In this document: piece by piece, positions 34,505-46,249 of the stretch
How the letters are laid out: each line of letters opens with the position of its first letter
Numbering within the stretch: position 1 is the stretch's first letter
Source of the DNA: Sporocytophaga sp.
GTDB lineage: Bacteria > Bacteroidota > Bacteroidia > Cytophagales > Cytophagaceae
Length of the DNA: 64,000 nt
Direction of reading: 5' to 3'
NCBI GenBank assembly: GCA_024707265.1
Contig: JANQAB010000002.1
Location: 1 to 64,000 of the forward strand
Program-made: the position numbers and the translations under genes
Notes under the pieces: model-generated
Told to the model about the DNA's origin: nothing
The model's database searches: none
Seen by the model: the letters and a program-made list of their open reading frames with translations, nothing else

Positions 34505-37500
34505 TTATTTAAGAGAAATATTCTCTCCTGCTTTAAATACTTCTACCCATTTTCCTGGCACTGTTGCATTGATAGAACCATCATACATGGCTTCTGCATA
34601 AGTAGCAGGAAGATAGAATTTTCCAAGATATGCTGCATTCAGCATTACCCTGAATGTTTTCTTCTGATTTGCTTTTATGTCAAAGAAGGTGTAGACTCTG
34701 TCGTCCCTGATATCTCTATAAGTTGGAGCATCAGCCAATGAAAGTCCGTTAGAGGTTGTTTCCTCTTCTTCACTTTCTGAATCTCCATCGCTATAATAAT
34801 ATCTTCTCCTCTTTTCTGCTTTAGTCTTTTCAGTAAAGTTGTCCAATCGGGAGTTATTAATTTCCCATCCTGAAGCGAAGATTTGCTTTAATGCCATTTG
34901 CTGATAATCACCTCTGAGACTAGGATTTGCAATAGTAACTTCAGCTATAAAGTCAGTTCCCTGCTCAAGCTTTTCAACATCTATTTCAACTCCGTCTTTT
35001 GATAAATAGCGTACTGAAAGACCAAGATTGTTTTCCGCAGCTTCCTCCATTCCTGGCTTTGGTGTGCCTGTTAGCAATACTCTGGCATATGACACACCAT
35101 TGCTGGTGTTTTTAACCTGCAAGCTGAATGGATTTACATTTGGTTTAAGATCAACCTCAGAAATTTTCATGTCCGACATTGCATTAACCTGTTTGCCATT
35201 ATTAACGGAATATGCAAAGCTGACTTTCGTCCCAGGAGCAGAAACGTTTGCAAACTTTGTAATGGCCATTAAGCAATAAGAGGTTTCTTGAGTACTTAAC
35301 CATTTTTCTGACGACAGTGCAGCGGAAATTTCTTTTGCAAGCGGCGCAGCCTGTGCTTTCATATTCATGATGCTTAATACTTCCAGAATCATCGCTTTGT
35401 CTCTTAATGTTGAGCCATAAGTATTGTCCATCTCTCTGTAATCTTTTATAGTGAGAGAAGCTGTGCTTACCAGGTTTTTAGCAACCTCTGTTTGTCCGGC
35501 CAGATGATATGCTGCTGCGAGCCTCCATTTTGCAGGAGAAGAAAGACTTTTCGATTCTCTTAGTCTGTTCATAGCGCCTATCTCCGGATCACCGGCAAGT
35601 GCAAGGGTATATAATCTGTATGCCTGAGTCAGATCAGAATTATAATTTCCATTGTTCCAGTTACGTGCTTCCTTTTTCTGGCTCTTCTTCCAATTGTTGA
35701 GGAAACCTTGAGGAAGTGCGTATCCTTTTTTCTCTGCTTCAACCATAAAATGTCCTGCATAATTAGTAGCCCAAGGGTCATAATAATTCTGCCCTGGCCA
35801 ATAGGTCATTCCTCCGTCAGGCAATTGAAACAACTTTAGACGCTGGATACCCGCTTTAACATTTTTCTCAACCATTTTTTTCAATTCCTCGTTTGGTTGC
35901 ATCAATTCCAGCACATAAAGTTGAGGGAATACTGAAGACGTTGTTTGTTCTAAGCAGCCATAAGGATAATGAACCAGATGCCTTAAACGTTTGCCCAGGT
36001 TTATCGGAGGTATTACAGAAATTTCAAGTGTCGCTTTATTTGTTCCTGCTAATCCAAATGGAGTGAAATCTGAATTCCATGAAGCGTTTGACGAAAGAAC
36101 GTTCTCGTATACCTTGGTAATTTCAGTATTACCATTTCGGATGTCTATGTCAACGTTATATTCAGCTCTTTCATTTCCACTAGTCGCAGTTACTGATACC
36201 GATCCTTTTCCTGCTGCCGGTTTGGCTTTTAAGTAGAAGTTTACAACTTCATCTCCGGGCTGATTGAATGTTATACTTTTCGAACTCTCAGCAACTGGCT
36301 CAAACATATTATTAGCCTTGATCGTGACATTGACATTTTTTACGTTTTTGGTCATGGCAAATATATTCACCGGCAAGGCCACAGATTCTTCAGGTCCAAG
36401 CACTCTTGGAAGTGTAGCCAATACCATTAATGGTTTTCTTACTGGAACAGCCTTTTCCGCTTTACCATAAGCTCCATCAGGATTTCCTGCTACCACCATT
36501 GCTTTTACTGAACCAACATATTGTGGCATCTTTAAAGTATGTGTAGCCGAGCCACCAGATGCAAGGCTGAAGGGTCCTATAAACTTCACAACAGGTTTAA
36601 ATCTGTTGGTTTTGTTTCCTTCACTGCCTTTGAGTTCTCCGTCACCACCGATACTTAATATCTTATCTATTCTTTCTCCATAAGCACCTATAACATAATC
36701 ATACATATCCCAGGTGTTTACGCCCAGAGCTTCTTTAGCATAGAAGTGATCACGTGGGTTTGGTGCTTTATAGCGGGTAAGGTCCAGCAAACCTTCATCA
36801 ACAACAGCCAGTGTATATATCATAGGCTTACCGTTTTGCTCTTTGATGGAAACAGTAAAGTCTTCTTCCGGTCTGAGCTCTTCTTTCATCGTGATGACAG
36901 GAGTCAGTAATGTTTCGGGATTCTCAACTGTTAAAGGAATGATTCCATACATACGAATAGGAAGATCATTAAGCGTTTGTGCATGTGGCTGTATCAAAGT
37001 CACATTGACAAATATATTTGGAGTCATTGCTTCGGTGACTTTGAATTCAAAGTCGTTGTTCCCTTTCTTGGTCTCCATCCATTGTGTTTGCAGTACTTTA
37101 GCTCCTGATTCAATACTTACCAAAGCTCTTCCTTCGCTGCTTCCCGGAATTGAAAGCCGTACAGTTTCGCCTACATTATATTTTGCCTTATCTGCGGAGA
37201 AGGAAAGTAAGGCAGCGCCACCTTGATTTCTTTCCCTGGAGTTGCCAGCCCATCCTGGCCAGTCAATAAATACAATCTTTCCGGTGCTATGGCCGCTTTT
37301 GGTATCTTTGGCACGAATATAAAATCGGCCCCATTCCGGATAGTTTACTCTGAATTGCCATCTTGCCTTTCCATTTACAGTAACCACATTTTCCCTTACC
37401 AGGGCTTGTTTGTAATGATTGTCCAGGTATGCAGAAAGATTTTCTTCACCTTTTTCCCACCAGTATCTCCATTCTATTTTGTAAAGTTCCATCTGAATGT

Positions 37501-40205
37501 TTCTTCCTGAAACAAGATTCCCATTTGGATCAAGGCTAACTACATCAATTGTATGTGATGTATCAGTAAGCAGCATGTTTCTGGCTTTGTCACCCTCAGG
37601 AACTCTGATACCAGTGAAAGATGTAAATGGATAATAAGGCATTGAGAACCTGTCAATACTTGAAGCTCCTCCTTCTTCCATTACTCTTACCTTAAAGTTG
37701 GCAGTCATCATGCCGGGTGCGTTATCACCAGCATCCAGATGTGCATTGACAGTTGCATTGCCGTTCTGATCAATATTCCCTTTAAAGATTTCTATTGGTT
37801 CGCCTTCGTATTTTTTCCCGGGATCATCAAAAATGAAATCAGAATATTTATTAAACTTAGTTTCTGCTTTGGCAAGTTGAACAGTCACATCAGTTTCAAG
37901 ATTTCTTGCGACAGCTCCATGCAGCCATTTGACATTTAAATCACCTTTCATTGATGACCCGCCTGCTATGATTTTATCTTTACCAAAATCAAGGTTTATT
38001 TTAAGCCTGTTTGGCATTACAGTTTCTATTTTTAGCGGATAGCCGAAAGTTGCTCCCCCAACTTTAACGGTTGCTGTCCAATTGCCGGTAGGGTCTTCAG
38101 GTGAAGTTGTTGTGCTAAAATTATAGAAACCTTCCACTGAATTAGAGGACACAAGTTTCTTCACCACCTGACCTGAAGGATTGGCCAATTCAAAATTTAC
38201 CGGCAGATTCTTAGGAAGGTTATGAAGCTTGTCTTCCAGAATAAAAGTTAGAAACAGAGAATCTCCCGGTCTCCATACTCCTCTTTCTCCATATAAAAAT
38301 CCTTTAATGCCTTTCTGCACCTTAGCTCCTGAAATATCAAAGTTACTAACAGCTAATGCAGACTGGTCATCCATCTTCAGATACCCTATCTGTTCATCTT
38401 TTTTAACTTTAACCAAGAAAGGTTTCTTTTTCAGATCAATCGTTAGAACACCTTCCCCATTTGTCTTATCCTGAGAAAGAAGCTGTTGTTGATAATCATA
38501 AACTTCTACAGAAGCGCCATCGACAGGTTTTGTCGTTTTAAGGTCGGTGACTACAAATACCAGGTTTCCGGAAGAACCTGCTTTGGCAATTATGCCCAGA
38601 TCCGAAGCAAAGATGTTTCTTGTGACAGTTCTGTACTCTCCATAGTAAGAATTGTGGCAGGGATTATTTCTCTCGGAGTAGTCATAGTCCTCATCGTAGT
38701 AATATTCTTCACTATAGTCCCAATAGCTTGATTCGTTTTCTTCAATGATATCATCTTCATTGACTTCAAGAGAGGTTTGGCCTGTAGCTTCAGATACAGC
38801 CTCTTCAGAAGCATCACAACTGTAGAAAATATCTTTTTTTGTCAAATCCGATTTTTATTTGATAGATGGCTCCTGGCTCTGTTTTGATTAAGCTTGAAAT
38901 ATCAAGAGCATACCTTTTCCACTTGCCATAATCATTAGGATTGGTGTTGTTCAATGAAATATTCTTTTTCAGGACTACCTTTCCTACTCTTTTAATTTCA
39001 CTGTTACCATCGTACCTGTTCACCTGAAAGAACTGTGTAACATTGTTTTCAAAGATCTTGATGATTTTTACATTGACGGATTTTAAGCTTACCGCCTCAA
39101 ATGGGAAAATCAGGCCATCAGTGCTTGGGAGAATTACCCCTTTGCCGGTTAGTTTAACAGAAGGTTTTATTTCTTCAAAATTGATATCAAGGGTTTGTGT
39201 TTTTCCTAAAGCTTTGCCTTTAATATTTTTGACACCTTGGTTTACAGTAATGGTTTTACTGCCAATTTGCCTAACCGGAGGGTATAGCTTTAATACATTT
39301 TCATCTTTTACTATGTTGAAATCAGGAACATCAGATATTTGTATAAGTCCTTGAAGGTCCTGGTTTTGATCAAGAGGGTCAGAGAATTGAATTTCAGCAT
39401 ATTGTTCTTCTCCTTGCACCGCTCTTGCAGATACAATAGAAAATTCACCTATAGCAGGTATCTCAATAGTTTCAGTTCCTTTAGTTTCTGATTGAATAGG
39501 AGATCCGTCCCATGTTAAAACAACACTTCCTTCTGATTCCTTTCTTTGGATCTTTTCAACCTGGAATCTATGGACCTTCCTGTCATTTTCGTGGGTCCAG
39601 CTAATGGAGAGCGTTTTACCATCCTGGCTTGCAGTTAATACTTTTTCCAAGGTGGCATTGTCTGCTACATCAGCTGTACTGAGTATTCCAAGTAACTTCT
39701 GAGAGGTAAGGTTGGTAACATCATAAGTCCTTAATCCTTCTACATAAACATCAAAAGTCTGGGGGATGGTCTGAAATCCGAATTCAAAAGTCTGAAGGTC
39801 TTCAGGCATTTGCATGACTTCGCCTATTTCAAATTTAGCCTCAAAAGACTTACCTGGATTAAGGGGTTCTTCAGGAACAAATTCAATAGTACTTTTATCT
39901 ATCCATTTTGTAGTACCCTTGAGTGATGGAGAGAATTTGAATAAGTCACTCTGAAGGGGAGTATTAATCTCTTCTGGTTTAACAATTTCAGAAACAAAAG
40001 AAACCCGTATCGGGGATTCACGGGAAATGATTCCGCCGGTGAAAGAACTGACATAGGCTTTAAATGCCGGGTTGAATTTGTGTTCACCTTTAGCCTTGTT
40101 TTTCGAAGCAAGCCAGTAGACGCCTCCGCCTATTGCTGCTATAGCTAATACTGAGGACAAGATAACTTTTATCTTACTGCCTGAAAGTAATGTTTTTAAG
40201 GACAT
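34505..40205 (-). CDS. Bacterial alpha-2-macroglobulin (YfhM type), split by one base
   Basis: Two overlapping frames, 38814-40205 (463 aa) and 34505-38845 (1446 aa), form one protein: removing one base from the run of seven A (coding strand, 38834-38840) joins GFDKK to DIFYSCDASEE and gives about 1899 residues. An N-terminal TM anchor (about 14-34) is followed by macroglobulin domains, bait-like and MG regions, and the thioester motif YGCLEQTTSS (codons near 35943-35960), then the TED helical domain and a C-terminal receptor-like domain. The thioester can trap attacking proteases covalently. Unusual acidic/Tyr-rich inserts occur just after the junction (WDYSEEYYYDEDYDY) and near the C-terminus. 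It is paired with PBP1C, suggesting periplasmic defence against proteases when the wall is breached. Confidence 0.9.
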
Positions 40206-40331
40206 AAAAAAGTTGAATAAGTAGCTTTTCTAAAAGTTTTATGTTGATACTATTTGAAACTTTATATAGGTTAAAATCACCCTTAAGTTAACGGAAAAGT
40301 ATGTTTAAAAAGTGAAAATCTGGTAAAAAAA

Positions 40332-40365
40332 AATTGCCATCATTTCAGAAGAGATGATGGCAATT
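40332..40365. terminator. Terminator between the outer-membrane-like gene and the macroglobulin gene
   Basis: A perfect 12-bp stem AATTGCCATCAT / ATGATGGCAATT with a 10-nt loop is followed on the minus strand by a long T run. It separates the 40386-41021 gene from the macroglobulin/PBP1C unit. Confidence 0.85.
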
Positions 40366-40385
40366 AAAGTTTTTATGTAAGAAAA

Positions 40386-41021
40386 TTATTTACCAAAGCT
40401 GAATCTCGCGCCTATACCACCTTGCCCATAAACATTAGAATATCTCGAAAATGCAATGAATACATTGGCATCTGCAAAGAATGTGATTGGCGCTTGTTTT
40501 AATGCATATTCGATACCTCCAACCGCATCTGGTCCAATCTCAATTGTATGTACTCTATCTGATTCGTAAAAGTAACGCCCATTATCCCAATAATTTGCAT
40601 AAAATACTTCAAAGGTACGGTATCTTAATTGTCCTCCAAAACCAATATGCCAGGTAAAGCCGTCAATATTCCCGATTGGAAAACGCCACAGATAGTGAAC
40701 TTGTAAAGCTGTGCTGAAATAATTATCTGTATAGTAGTCGAAATAATGGTAATCACGATATCTCTTGTTATAGTAGCGATTACCATAGCTTTCTCCTCCC
40801 CAGGCCGGGAACCCCCATACAACTTCTAGTGCATTATTATCCATGTACTTTTTCAAAGTAACGCCGGTTGGGTCTCCAAGTTTAAGACCTAATGTCAGGT
40901 CATTTCTTGAAAATTCCTGATTTCCTTTTGAAGAACTTTTCTTCTTTTGTGAATATCCTGAAAATGAAATGCCAAGCATCAGGATAAATACAACTAATGT
41001 TCTGGTAATTGATTTATTCAT
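40386..41021 (-). CDS. Probable outer-membrane beta-barrel protein, unknown
   Basis: The 211-residue protein has a signal peptide (about 1-24, VVFILMLGISFSGYSQ) followed by a basic KKKSSSKG linker. The mature protein is aromatic- and Gly-rich with alternating strands (LTLGLKLGDPTGVTLKKYM, HYLWRFPIGN, WHIGFGGQLRYRTFEVFYAN) and ends in RFSFGK, all typical of small Bacteroidota outer-membrane barrels. It starts 1 bp after the M1 peptidase stop, so the two are probably co-expressed. Function is unknown. Confidence 0.7.
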   Translation of the reverse strand: MNKSITRTLVVFILMLGISFSGYSQKKKSSSKGNQEFSRNDLTLGLKLGDPTGVTLKKYMDNNALEVVWGFPAWGGESYGNRYYNKRYRDYHYFDYYTDNYFSTALQVHYLWRFPIGNIDGFTWHIGFGGQLRYRTFEVFYANYWDNGRYFYESDRVHTIEIGPDAVGGIEYALKQAPITFFADANVFIAFSRYSNVYGQGGIGARFSFGK

Positions 41022-41022
41022 G

Positions 41023-42655
41023 TTAGTTTAATTTTTCTACGCTAATATAATATAAGTCTGTGGGGATTTTAAAATCTTCTATACTGTTTTCTTCAATTTC
41101 GATCTTTTTGACTGTGTCCTCTGCAATAATTTTTATACTATTTCCATTTTTGCTTTTTATTTTTATGGGAAGAGCAAGGTCTTTTTCAAAAGCATCCAGT
41201 TTGTAAATGAGGTAATATTTGCCTTTTTTCTTTTCAATTTTATATTTAAAAACAGGTATGTCAGTATGTAAAAGATACTGATTAAAGAATGGTTGTAAGT
41301 TAATCATTCCTTTTTGAGAAATAAAATTTATAAGTTCATCAGAACATATCTGTTTTTGAGAGAATTGATCCTGTATATCCTTTAAAATAGAAAACCAAAG
41401 ACTGTCATTGTCAATTACAGCTCTTAATGTATGAAGCATCCATGAGCCTTTATAATACATATCCGAATCTTTCCAATAATGGTAATTGACATTTGATGGA
41501 CCTTTTACAGGCTCATTGTTTTTGATATAATTTCGTTGTCGTAACAGATAATTTACAGATGTGTTATAGTCATATATGCACTCTATAAATAATGCTTCAG
41601 CATAGGTAGTAAATGATTCCTGAATCCAGAGATCTCCATGGTCACAGGCAGTGACGTTGTTACCCCACCATTCATGTGCACTTTCATGAATAACAATATA
41701 ATCGTATCCAAGCATGTTTTTCCTGAATTTATTCCCATAGGAAATAGCGCTTTGATGTTCCATCCCGAGATAGGGTGTTTCAACTATTGCATATCCGTCT
41801 TTAGGAAATGGGTATTTGCTAAAATAATGCTCAAAGCATTTTAGCATGGGTTTTACTTGTTGGAAATATTCCCTGGCTTTTTCTTTATTGAATTGAAGAA
41901 CATAATACCTGAGATCTAAAGAACTATTATCAGGTCGCACATACTCATCTTTGACCTCTGCATAATTCCCGATATTGAGAGTCACATTATAGTTATTTAT
42001 GGGATAATGGACTTTCCAGACATACGTACTAAAATCTTTTCCGATAACTTCCTTTTCCAGATTTCCATTACTTATGCACTTTAAACCCTTCGGTACTGAA
42101 AATGCCATCTGAACACTGTCTGCTTCGTCTGAAGGATGATCCTTACAAGGCCACCAAAGGCTTGCTCCGTCTCCTTCACATGCCACACCTACCCAGGGCT
42201 TACCTTGAGCATCTTTTGTCCACACAAAACCTCCTTCCCAGGGTGGATTAATGGCTTCAGCAGGGTTTCCGGAGTAAAAAATGGTTATGGAATCTGATAA
42301 ATTATGAATTAGAATTTTTTTTAAAATTTATAAAGGTCGCATTGCTGTCTCGTTCAAAGTGAAGAGGTTCCTTATGATATAACATGCTGTCGATAGAAAG
42401 TCTTGAAGACAGGTCTATTTGAATTCTGGTGGTGGGTTCTATTATTTTAAAGTAGATTGAATTACTGCCACTGATATATTTTTTATCAGGATCAATTTTA
42501 AGCTTTAAGTTGTAAAAGTGAACATCATAACATGTTCTTGCCGGAGAAAGACTCCCGCGCAATGTATCGTATTTGGTGAAAGATTTGATCTGGGATTGTC
42601 CGCAATGAAATATAAACAGCAGCGAAAGTGTTATAAAAAAAATTTTTAAATGCAT
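41023..42655 (-). CDS. M1-family metallopeptidase, split by one base
   Basis: The frames 42302-42655 (117 aa, signal peptide ending FHCGQSQ) and 41023-42225 (400 aa) belong together. Dropping one base from the run of eight A (coding strand, 42315-42322) joins INFKK to ILIHNLSDSIT and continues through NPAEAINPPWEGGFVW into the second frame, giving about 543 residues. Zinc motif IHESAHEWWGNN with the third ligand Glu in WIQESFTTYAEAL; the GAMEN-type loop reads LGMEHQSAISYG. It is an exported aminopeptidase-like enzyme, shorter than classic M1 enzymes (no ERAP C-terminal domain). Next gene follows after 1 bp. Confidence 0.88.
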
Positions 42656-42697
42656 TTTTCCGGAAGAGTTGGTAGGGCAAAATTGAAGATAATTTTA

Positions 42698-44539
42698 TTA
42701 AAGAAAAAATTCAGGATCAGTATCGGTTTTACCTACTTTGTCCAGCTGAGCATTAAGGTTTAACGCTGCACTGATAAGGCCTGCATGGCTAAAGGCCTGT
42801 GGAAAATTTCCAAGATGTTCCCCCATAAATCCCAGTTGTTCAGAAAATATACCTACGTGATTTGCATATCCCAGCATTTTTTCAAAATAAAACTGAGCTT
42901 TCTGCAGTTGGCCTGATCTGGAAAGGCATTCTACATACCAGAAAGTACACATGGAAAATGTTCCTTCTCTTCCTCCAAGTCCGTCAGGCGCAGCTATTTC
43001 GGGAATATAGCGATATACAAGAGAATCAGAAACAAGCTCTCTTTCTATTGCTTCCATGGTTTGAAGCCACCGGGGATCAATAGGGCTGATAAATTTGACA
43101 ATAGGCATAAACAGGCAGGAAGCATCGACAGTTTTGGCGCCCTGGTACTGAACAAATCCTTTTAAGTCATCATCCCAGAATTCACTATAAATACTTTGAT
43201 ATATCTTATTTCTTTCAGTTTTCCATGTTTCAGGATATGGAAAAGACCTTGATTCTGCAATTTTGATTGCCCTGTCAAATGCCACCCAGCACATGAGCCG
43301 AGAGAATAAAAAATGTTTTACACGTCCCCGGACTTCCCATATTCCATTGTCTTCTCTTTTCCAGTTATCAGTAAGCCAATTGATCTGAAATACCAGATTG
43401 TTCCAGAAATCATGACTAATAGGTTCAACATATTTGTTATATAGATATACAGAGTCTATTAACTCTCCATATATGTCCAGCTGCAATTGTTGGGATGCAT
43501 TATTTCCAATTCTTACAGGTGCAGACCTTTTATATCCTTCAAAATTGTCAAGGATTGTTTCAAGTGGGTTGCTGTCGCCTGCGATAGAATACATAAGGTG
43601 CAAATGACCGGGATTTCCTATGTCCCGGCATTCATGATGCATCCATTTTACAAAGGCTTGTGACTCTTTAGTATATCCTGTTTTTATAAGGGCATATAGG
43701 CAAAATGCCGAATCTCTTATCCAGCTGTATCGATAGTCCCAGTTTCTGTTGCCTCCAATGAACTCCGGTAATCCAAAGGTAGGACTTGCGACGATAGACC
43801 CGAACCTTGCACTGCAAAGCAACTTAAGCGTTAAGGACGATCGCTGAATTGCTTCAAGCCACCTTCCTTTATAGGTGGAATTTGATATCCAGTCTCTCCA
43901 GTATTTAACAGTTTCAAAAAAAGTTTTAGTGATAAAGTCTCCCAGTGAGATATTTGGAGGATCTTCTTTTGAAATGTCTTCAAGTATAAAATCAGCTCTT
44001 TCCCCTTCATTTAAGGTAAACTCGGCATAGCCATCATTATCCGAAATTTGCAATGGTACAGAGCTTTTCAGTCTTAGCTTCAAAGGGGATTCTCCCTGAC
44101 TTTCGAACAGTATTTCAAAACTCTGATTTTTTTTGCGTGCAGTATGTTTATCCCTGCCATAATTAAAGCGAGGTCTGCATTCCATTTTAAATCGAATGTT
44201 TCCCCTGATACAGGAAACCCTTCTGACTAGTTCATTTCCATTTACAATGCCCTCCATAGGCATGTAATCTGTGATTTCTCCTACTCCATCTGCAGAAAGG
44301 AACCGTGTTAGCAAAACGTTGGTGCCCGGAAGATACATTTGCTTATTCTTAACCTCTTCCTGAATAATAGGGTGGATTTTAAAATAACCTCCTTTTTGAT
44401 AGTCTAGAAGGGCTGCGAAAATGGATGGAGAATCATAAAATGGAAAACACAAAAAATCGATAGACCCATTGATGCCTACAAGAGCAATTGTATTTAAATC
44501 TCCAATGATTGCATAATTCTCAATAGGCTGATAATTCAT
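42698..44539 (-). CDS. Glycoside hydrolase family 15 protein (glucoamylase/trehalase-like)
   Basis: The 613-residue protein begins with the family-typical YQPIENYAIIGDLNTIALV and NGSIDFLCFPFYDSPSIFA, a beta-sandwich N-terminal domain (about 1-210), then an (alpha/alpha)6 barrel with GGNRNWDYRYSWIRDSAFC near 262 and the general-acid motif GIWEVRG near 395. It is cytoplasmic (no signal). Bacterial members of this subgroup cleave alpha-glucosides, some of them trehalose, but the substrate here is not fixed. It stands alone on the minus strand, 42 bp upstream of the M1 peptidase gene. Confidence 0.88.
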   Translation of the reverse strand: MNYQPIENYAIIGDLNTIALVGINGSIDFLCFPFYDSPSIFAALLDYQKGGYFKIHPIIQEEVKNKQMYLPGTNVLLTRFLSADGVGEITDYMPMEGIVNGNELVRRVSCIRGNIRFKMECRPRFNYGRDKHTARKKNQSFEILFESQGESPLKLRLKSSVPLQISDNDGYAEFTLNEGERADFILEDISKEDPPNISLGDFITKTFFETVKYWRDWISNSTYKGRWLEAIQRSSLTLKLLCSARFGSIVASPTFGLPEFIGGNRNWDYRYSWIRDSAFCLYALIKTGYTKESQAFVKWMHHECRDIGNPGHLHLMYSIAGDSNPLETILDNFEGYKRSAPVRIGNNASQQLQLDIYGELIDSVYLYNKYVEPISHDFWNNLVFQINWLTDNWKREDNGIWEVRGRVKHFLFSRLMCWVAFDRAIKIAESRSFPYPETWKTERNKIYQSIYSEFWDDDLKGFVQYQGAKTVDASCLFMPIVKFISPIDPRWLQTMEAIERELVSDSLVYRYIPEIAAPDGLGGREGTFSMCTFWYVECLSRSGQLQKAQFYFEKMLGYANHVGIFSEQLGFMGEHLGNFPQAFSHAGLISAALNLNAQLDKVGKTDTDPEFFL

Positions 44540-44624
44540 CCGTCTTACTGATCAGAAATTCCGTCAGTAAGGAGAACTATATAAAAGAAAATATGTTGGC
44601 GGATTTTGAAAGAGAAAAAATAAA

Positions 44625-45002
44625 TTATTTTCTTACCAGATTCAGAAGTTCTTTTTGTACTCCCCAGTCTCTCGCAAGTTTTAAAATGGCAGTTGCCTCC
44701 ATTTCACTGATAAACCCTTTGGAATTTGTAGCCTCCCAGACCATATTCAGATAGGAAAGTTTAGTCTGAGTATCATAGGTTCCAATGGTTGCATTGAAAA
44801 ATTCGCGAGCTCTTTCAAAGGCAGTGAAAACATCGCTGCCTATAAAGTCTTCAGCCCATTTTAATTCTTCAGTTGCGCTTAGATTCTGAGCAGTTGCTTT
44901 TAAAATAGCCTGCTCGTCTTCATTTAAACCATGATAATTGAAAATTATTGATTTTAGAAGCAGAAAGGCCTTTTTCTGATCGCTTGTCATTTGGACAGTC
45001 AT
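44625..45002 (-). CDS. Small all-helical protein, possibly TerB-like
   Basis: The 125-residue protein is predicted helical and has no signal or TM segment. The C-terminal part (FISEMEATAILKLARDWGVQ) resembles the repeated acidic helices of TerB-like domains, and the N-terminal half has LNEDEQAILKATAQNL in similar style. This similarity is from reading only and is weak. It lies between hemW and the GH15 gene on the same strand with moderate gaps. No clear function. Confidence 0.55.
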   Translation of the reverse strand: MTVQMTSDQKKAFLLLKSIIFNYHGLNEDEQAILKATAQNLSATEELKWAEDFIGSDVFTAFERAREFFNATIGTYDTQTKLSYLNMVWEATNSKGFISEMEATAILKLARDWGVQKELLNLVRK

Positions 45003-45057
45003 ACCATGACAAATATAACATTTTTAATTTTATTTTCCCCCATACAACGGATTTTCT

Positions 45058-46179
45058 TCAAATGATAAAGAATGCCTCCGTGATTTTATCCGCAATCAAT
45101 TTTCCTTTAGGTGTCAACTTTAAAAAATTTTCTTCTTTAATCATAAAGCCATCCTCAATAAATGATTTTGCAGTATCTATATAATAATTTACTTCGAGAT
45201 TAAACTTTTGTTTTATCTCTCTTAAATCACATCCCCATTTGGTGCGCAATCTGGTAAGAAAATATTCATTCGCTTTATCCAGAGCCGTTAGATGTTCTAT
45301 TGTAAACTCTGGTTTTGAGCTATTTATTCCTTCAATATATTTATGATTATTGCTGATATTATACTGTCTTGAGATTCCATTAAATGAATGGGCCGAAGGT
45401 CCAAGTCCTAAATAGTGAGCTCCAAGCCAGTAGCTGCTGTTATGACGCGCGATGTAGCCTTCTTTGGCGAAGTTACTGATCTCGTATTGTTCATAAAATG
45501 ACCTTTCTAATATGGATACAAGATCTTCAAATTGACGTGCAACATTTTCTTCTTCCTCTGGGGAAAATTGTCCTTTTTTCAATCGTTTGCCTAAAACTGT
45601 TTTCTCTTCAATCGTTAGAGCATAGGCAGAAATATGAGGAATATCAAGGTCGACAAGTGTCTGAATATTTTCTTCCCACTTTCCATTGTCAAGCCCGGGA
45701 ATTCCATATATCAGATCAGCAGTAATATTGTAATACCCTTGTTCTCTTGCTTCTTTAATTGAATTTATAGCCTTTTCACTATTATGAGCTCTGTTCAGCA
45801 ATGTCAATAAATTGTCCTGAAATGCCTGAACACCAATGCTAAGTCTGTTTATTCCTGCTTGTTTTATTCCTTTTAAATATTTTTGTGTAATGTCATCAGG
45901 ATTTACTTCGATAGTTATTTCGGCATCTCCATTGATTTTATAAAGGCCTCCGATTTCGTCGATAATTTTTTTAATCTCGTCGACAAGGAGTAGAGAGGGT
46001 GTTCCTCCTCCGAAATAAATAGTATTAATATCTTCGTTAATGTAGCTTTTTCTATGTTTCAGCTCCATGCAAATGGCTTCTACCATTTTTTCTTTAAGTG
46101 ATAAATTCGTTGAGAAATGGAAGTCGCAATAATGACATGCCTGTCTGCAAAAGGGGACATGGATATAAATTCCTGACAT
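45058..46179 (-). CDS. hemW: Radical SAM heme chaperone HemW
   Basis: The 373-residue protein starts MSGIYIHVPFCRQACHYCDF with the radical-SAM CxxxCxxC cluster, then IYFGGGTPSLL near 55 and EVNPDDIT near 100, a family-typical NRLSIGVQAFQDNLL and a C-terminal HemW domain (about 280-373). HemW delivers heme to membrane cytochromes. It is commonly mis-annotated as oxygen-independent coproporphyrinogen oxidase (HemN), but HemN has an extra Cys (CxxxCxxCxC), replaced here by Phe in CHYCDF. It is divergent from the outer-membrane protein gene at 46250. Confidence 0.9.
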   Translation of the reverse strand: MSGIYIHVPFCRQACHYCDFHFSTNLSLKEKMVEAICMELKHRKSYINEDINTIYFGGGTPSLLLVDEIKKIIDEIGGLYKINGDAEITIEVNPDDITQKYLKGIKQAGINRLSIGVQAFQDNLLTLLNRAHNSEKAINSIKEAREQGYYNITADLIYGIPGLDNGKWEENIQTLVDLDIPHISAYALTIEEKTVLGKRLKKGQFSPEEEENVARQFEDLVSILERSFYEQYEISNFAKEGYIARHNSSYWLGAHYLGLGPSAHSFNGISRQYNISNNHKYIEGINSSKPEFTIEHLTALDKANEYFLTRLRTKWGCDLREIKQKFNLEVNYYIDTAKSFIEDGFMIKEENFLKLTPKGKLIADKITEAFFII

Positions 46180-46249
46180 TTATTTTTTATGCAAAATTAA
46201 TCCTGGATTGAAAATAGTAATTTTACGCTTTACTTTCGTTAATATAAAC

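Noticed and set aside
38814-38845. Programmed frameshift site in the macroglobulin gene
   Set aside because: The A7 run alone, without a stimulating structure or conserved slippery heptamer context that I can see, is not enough; several other genes show the same +1 A-run pattern, so a common technical cause is more likely.
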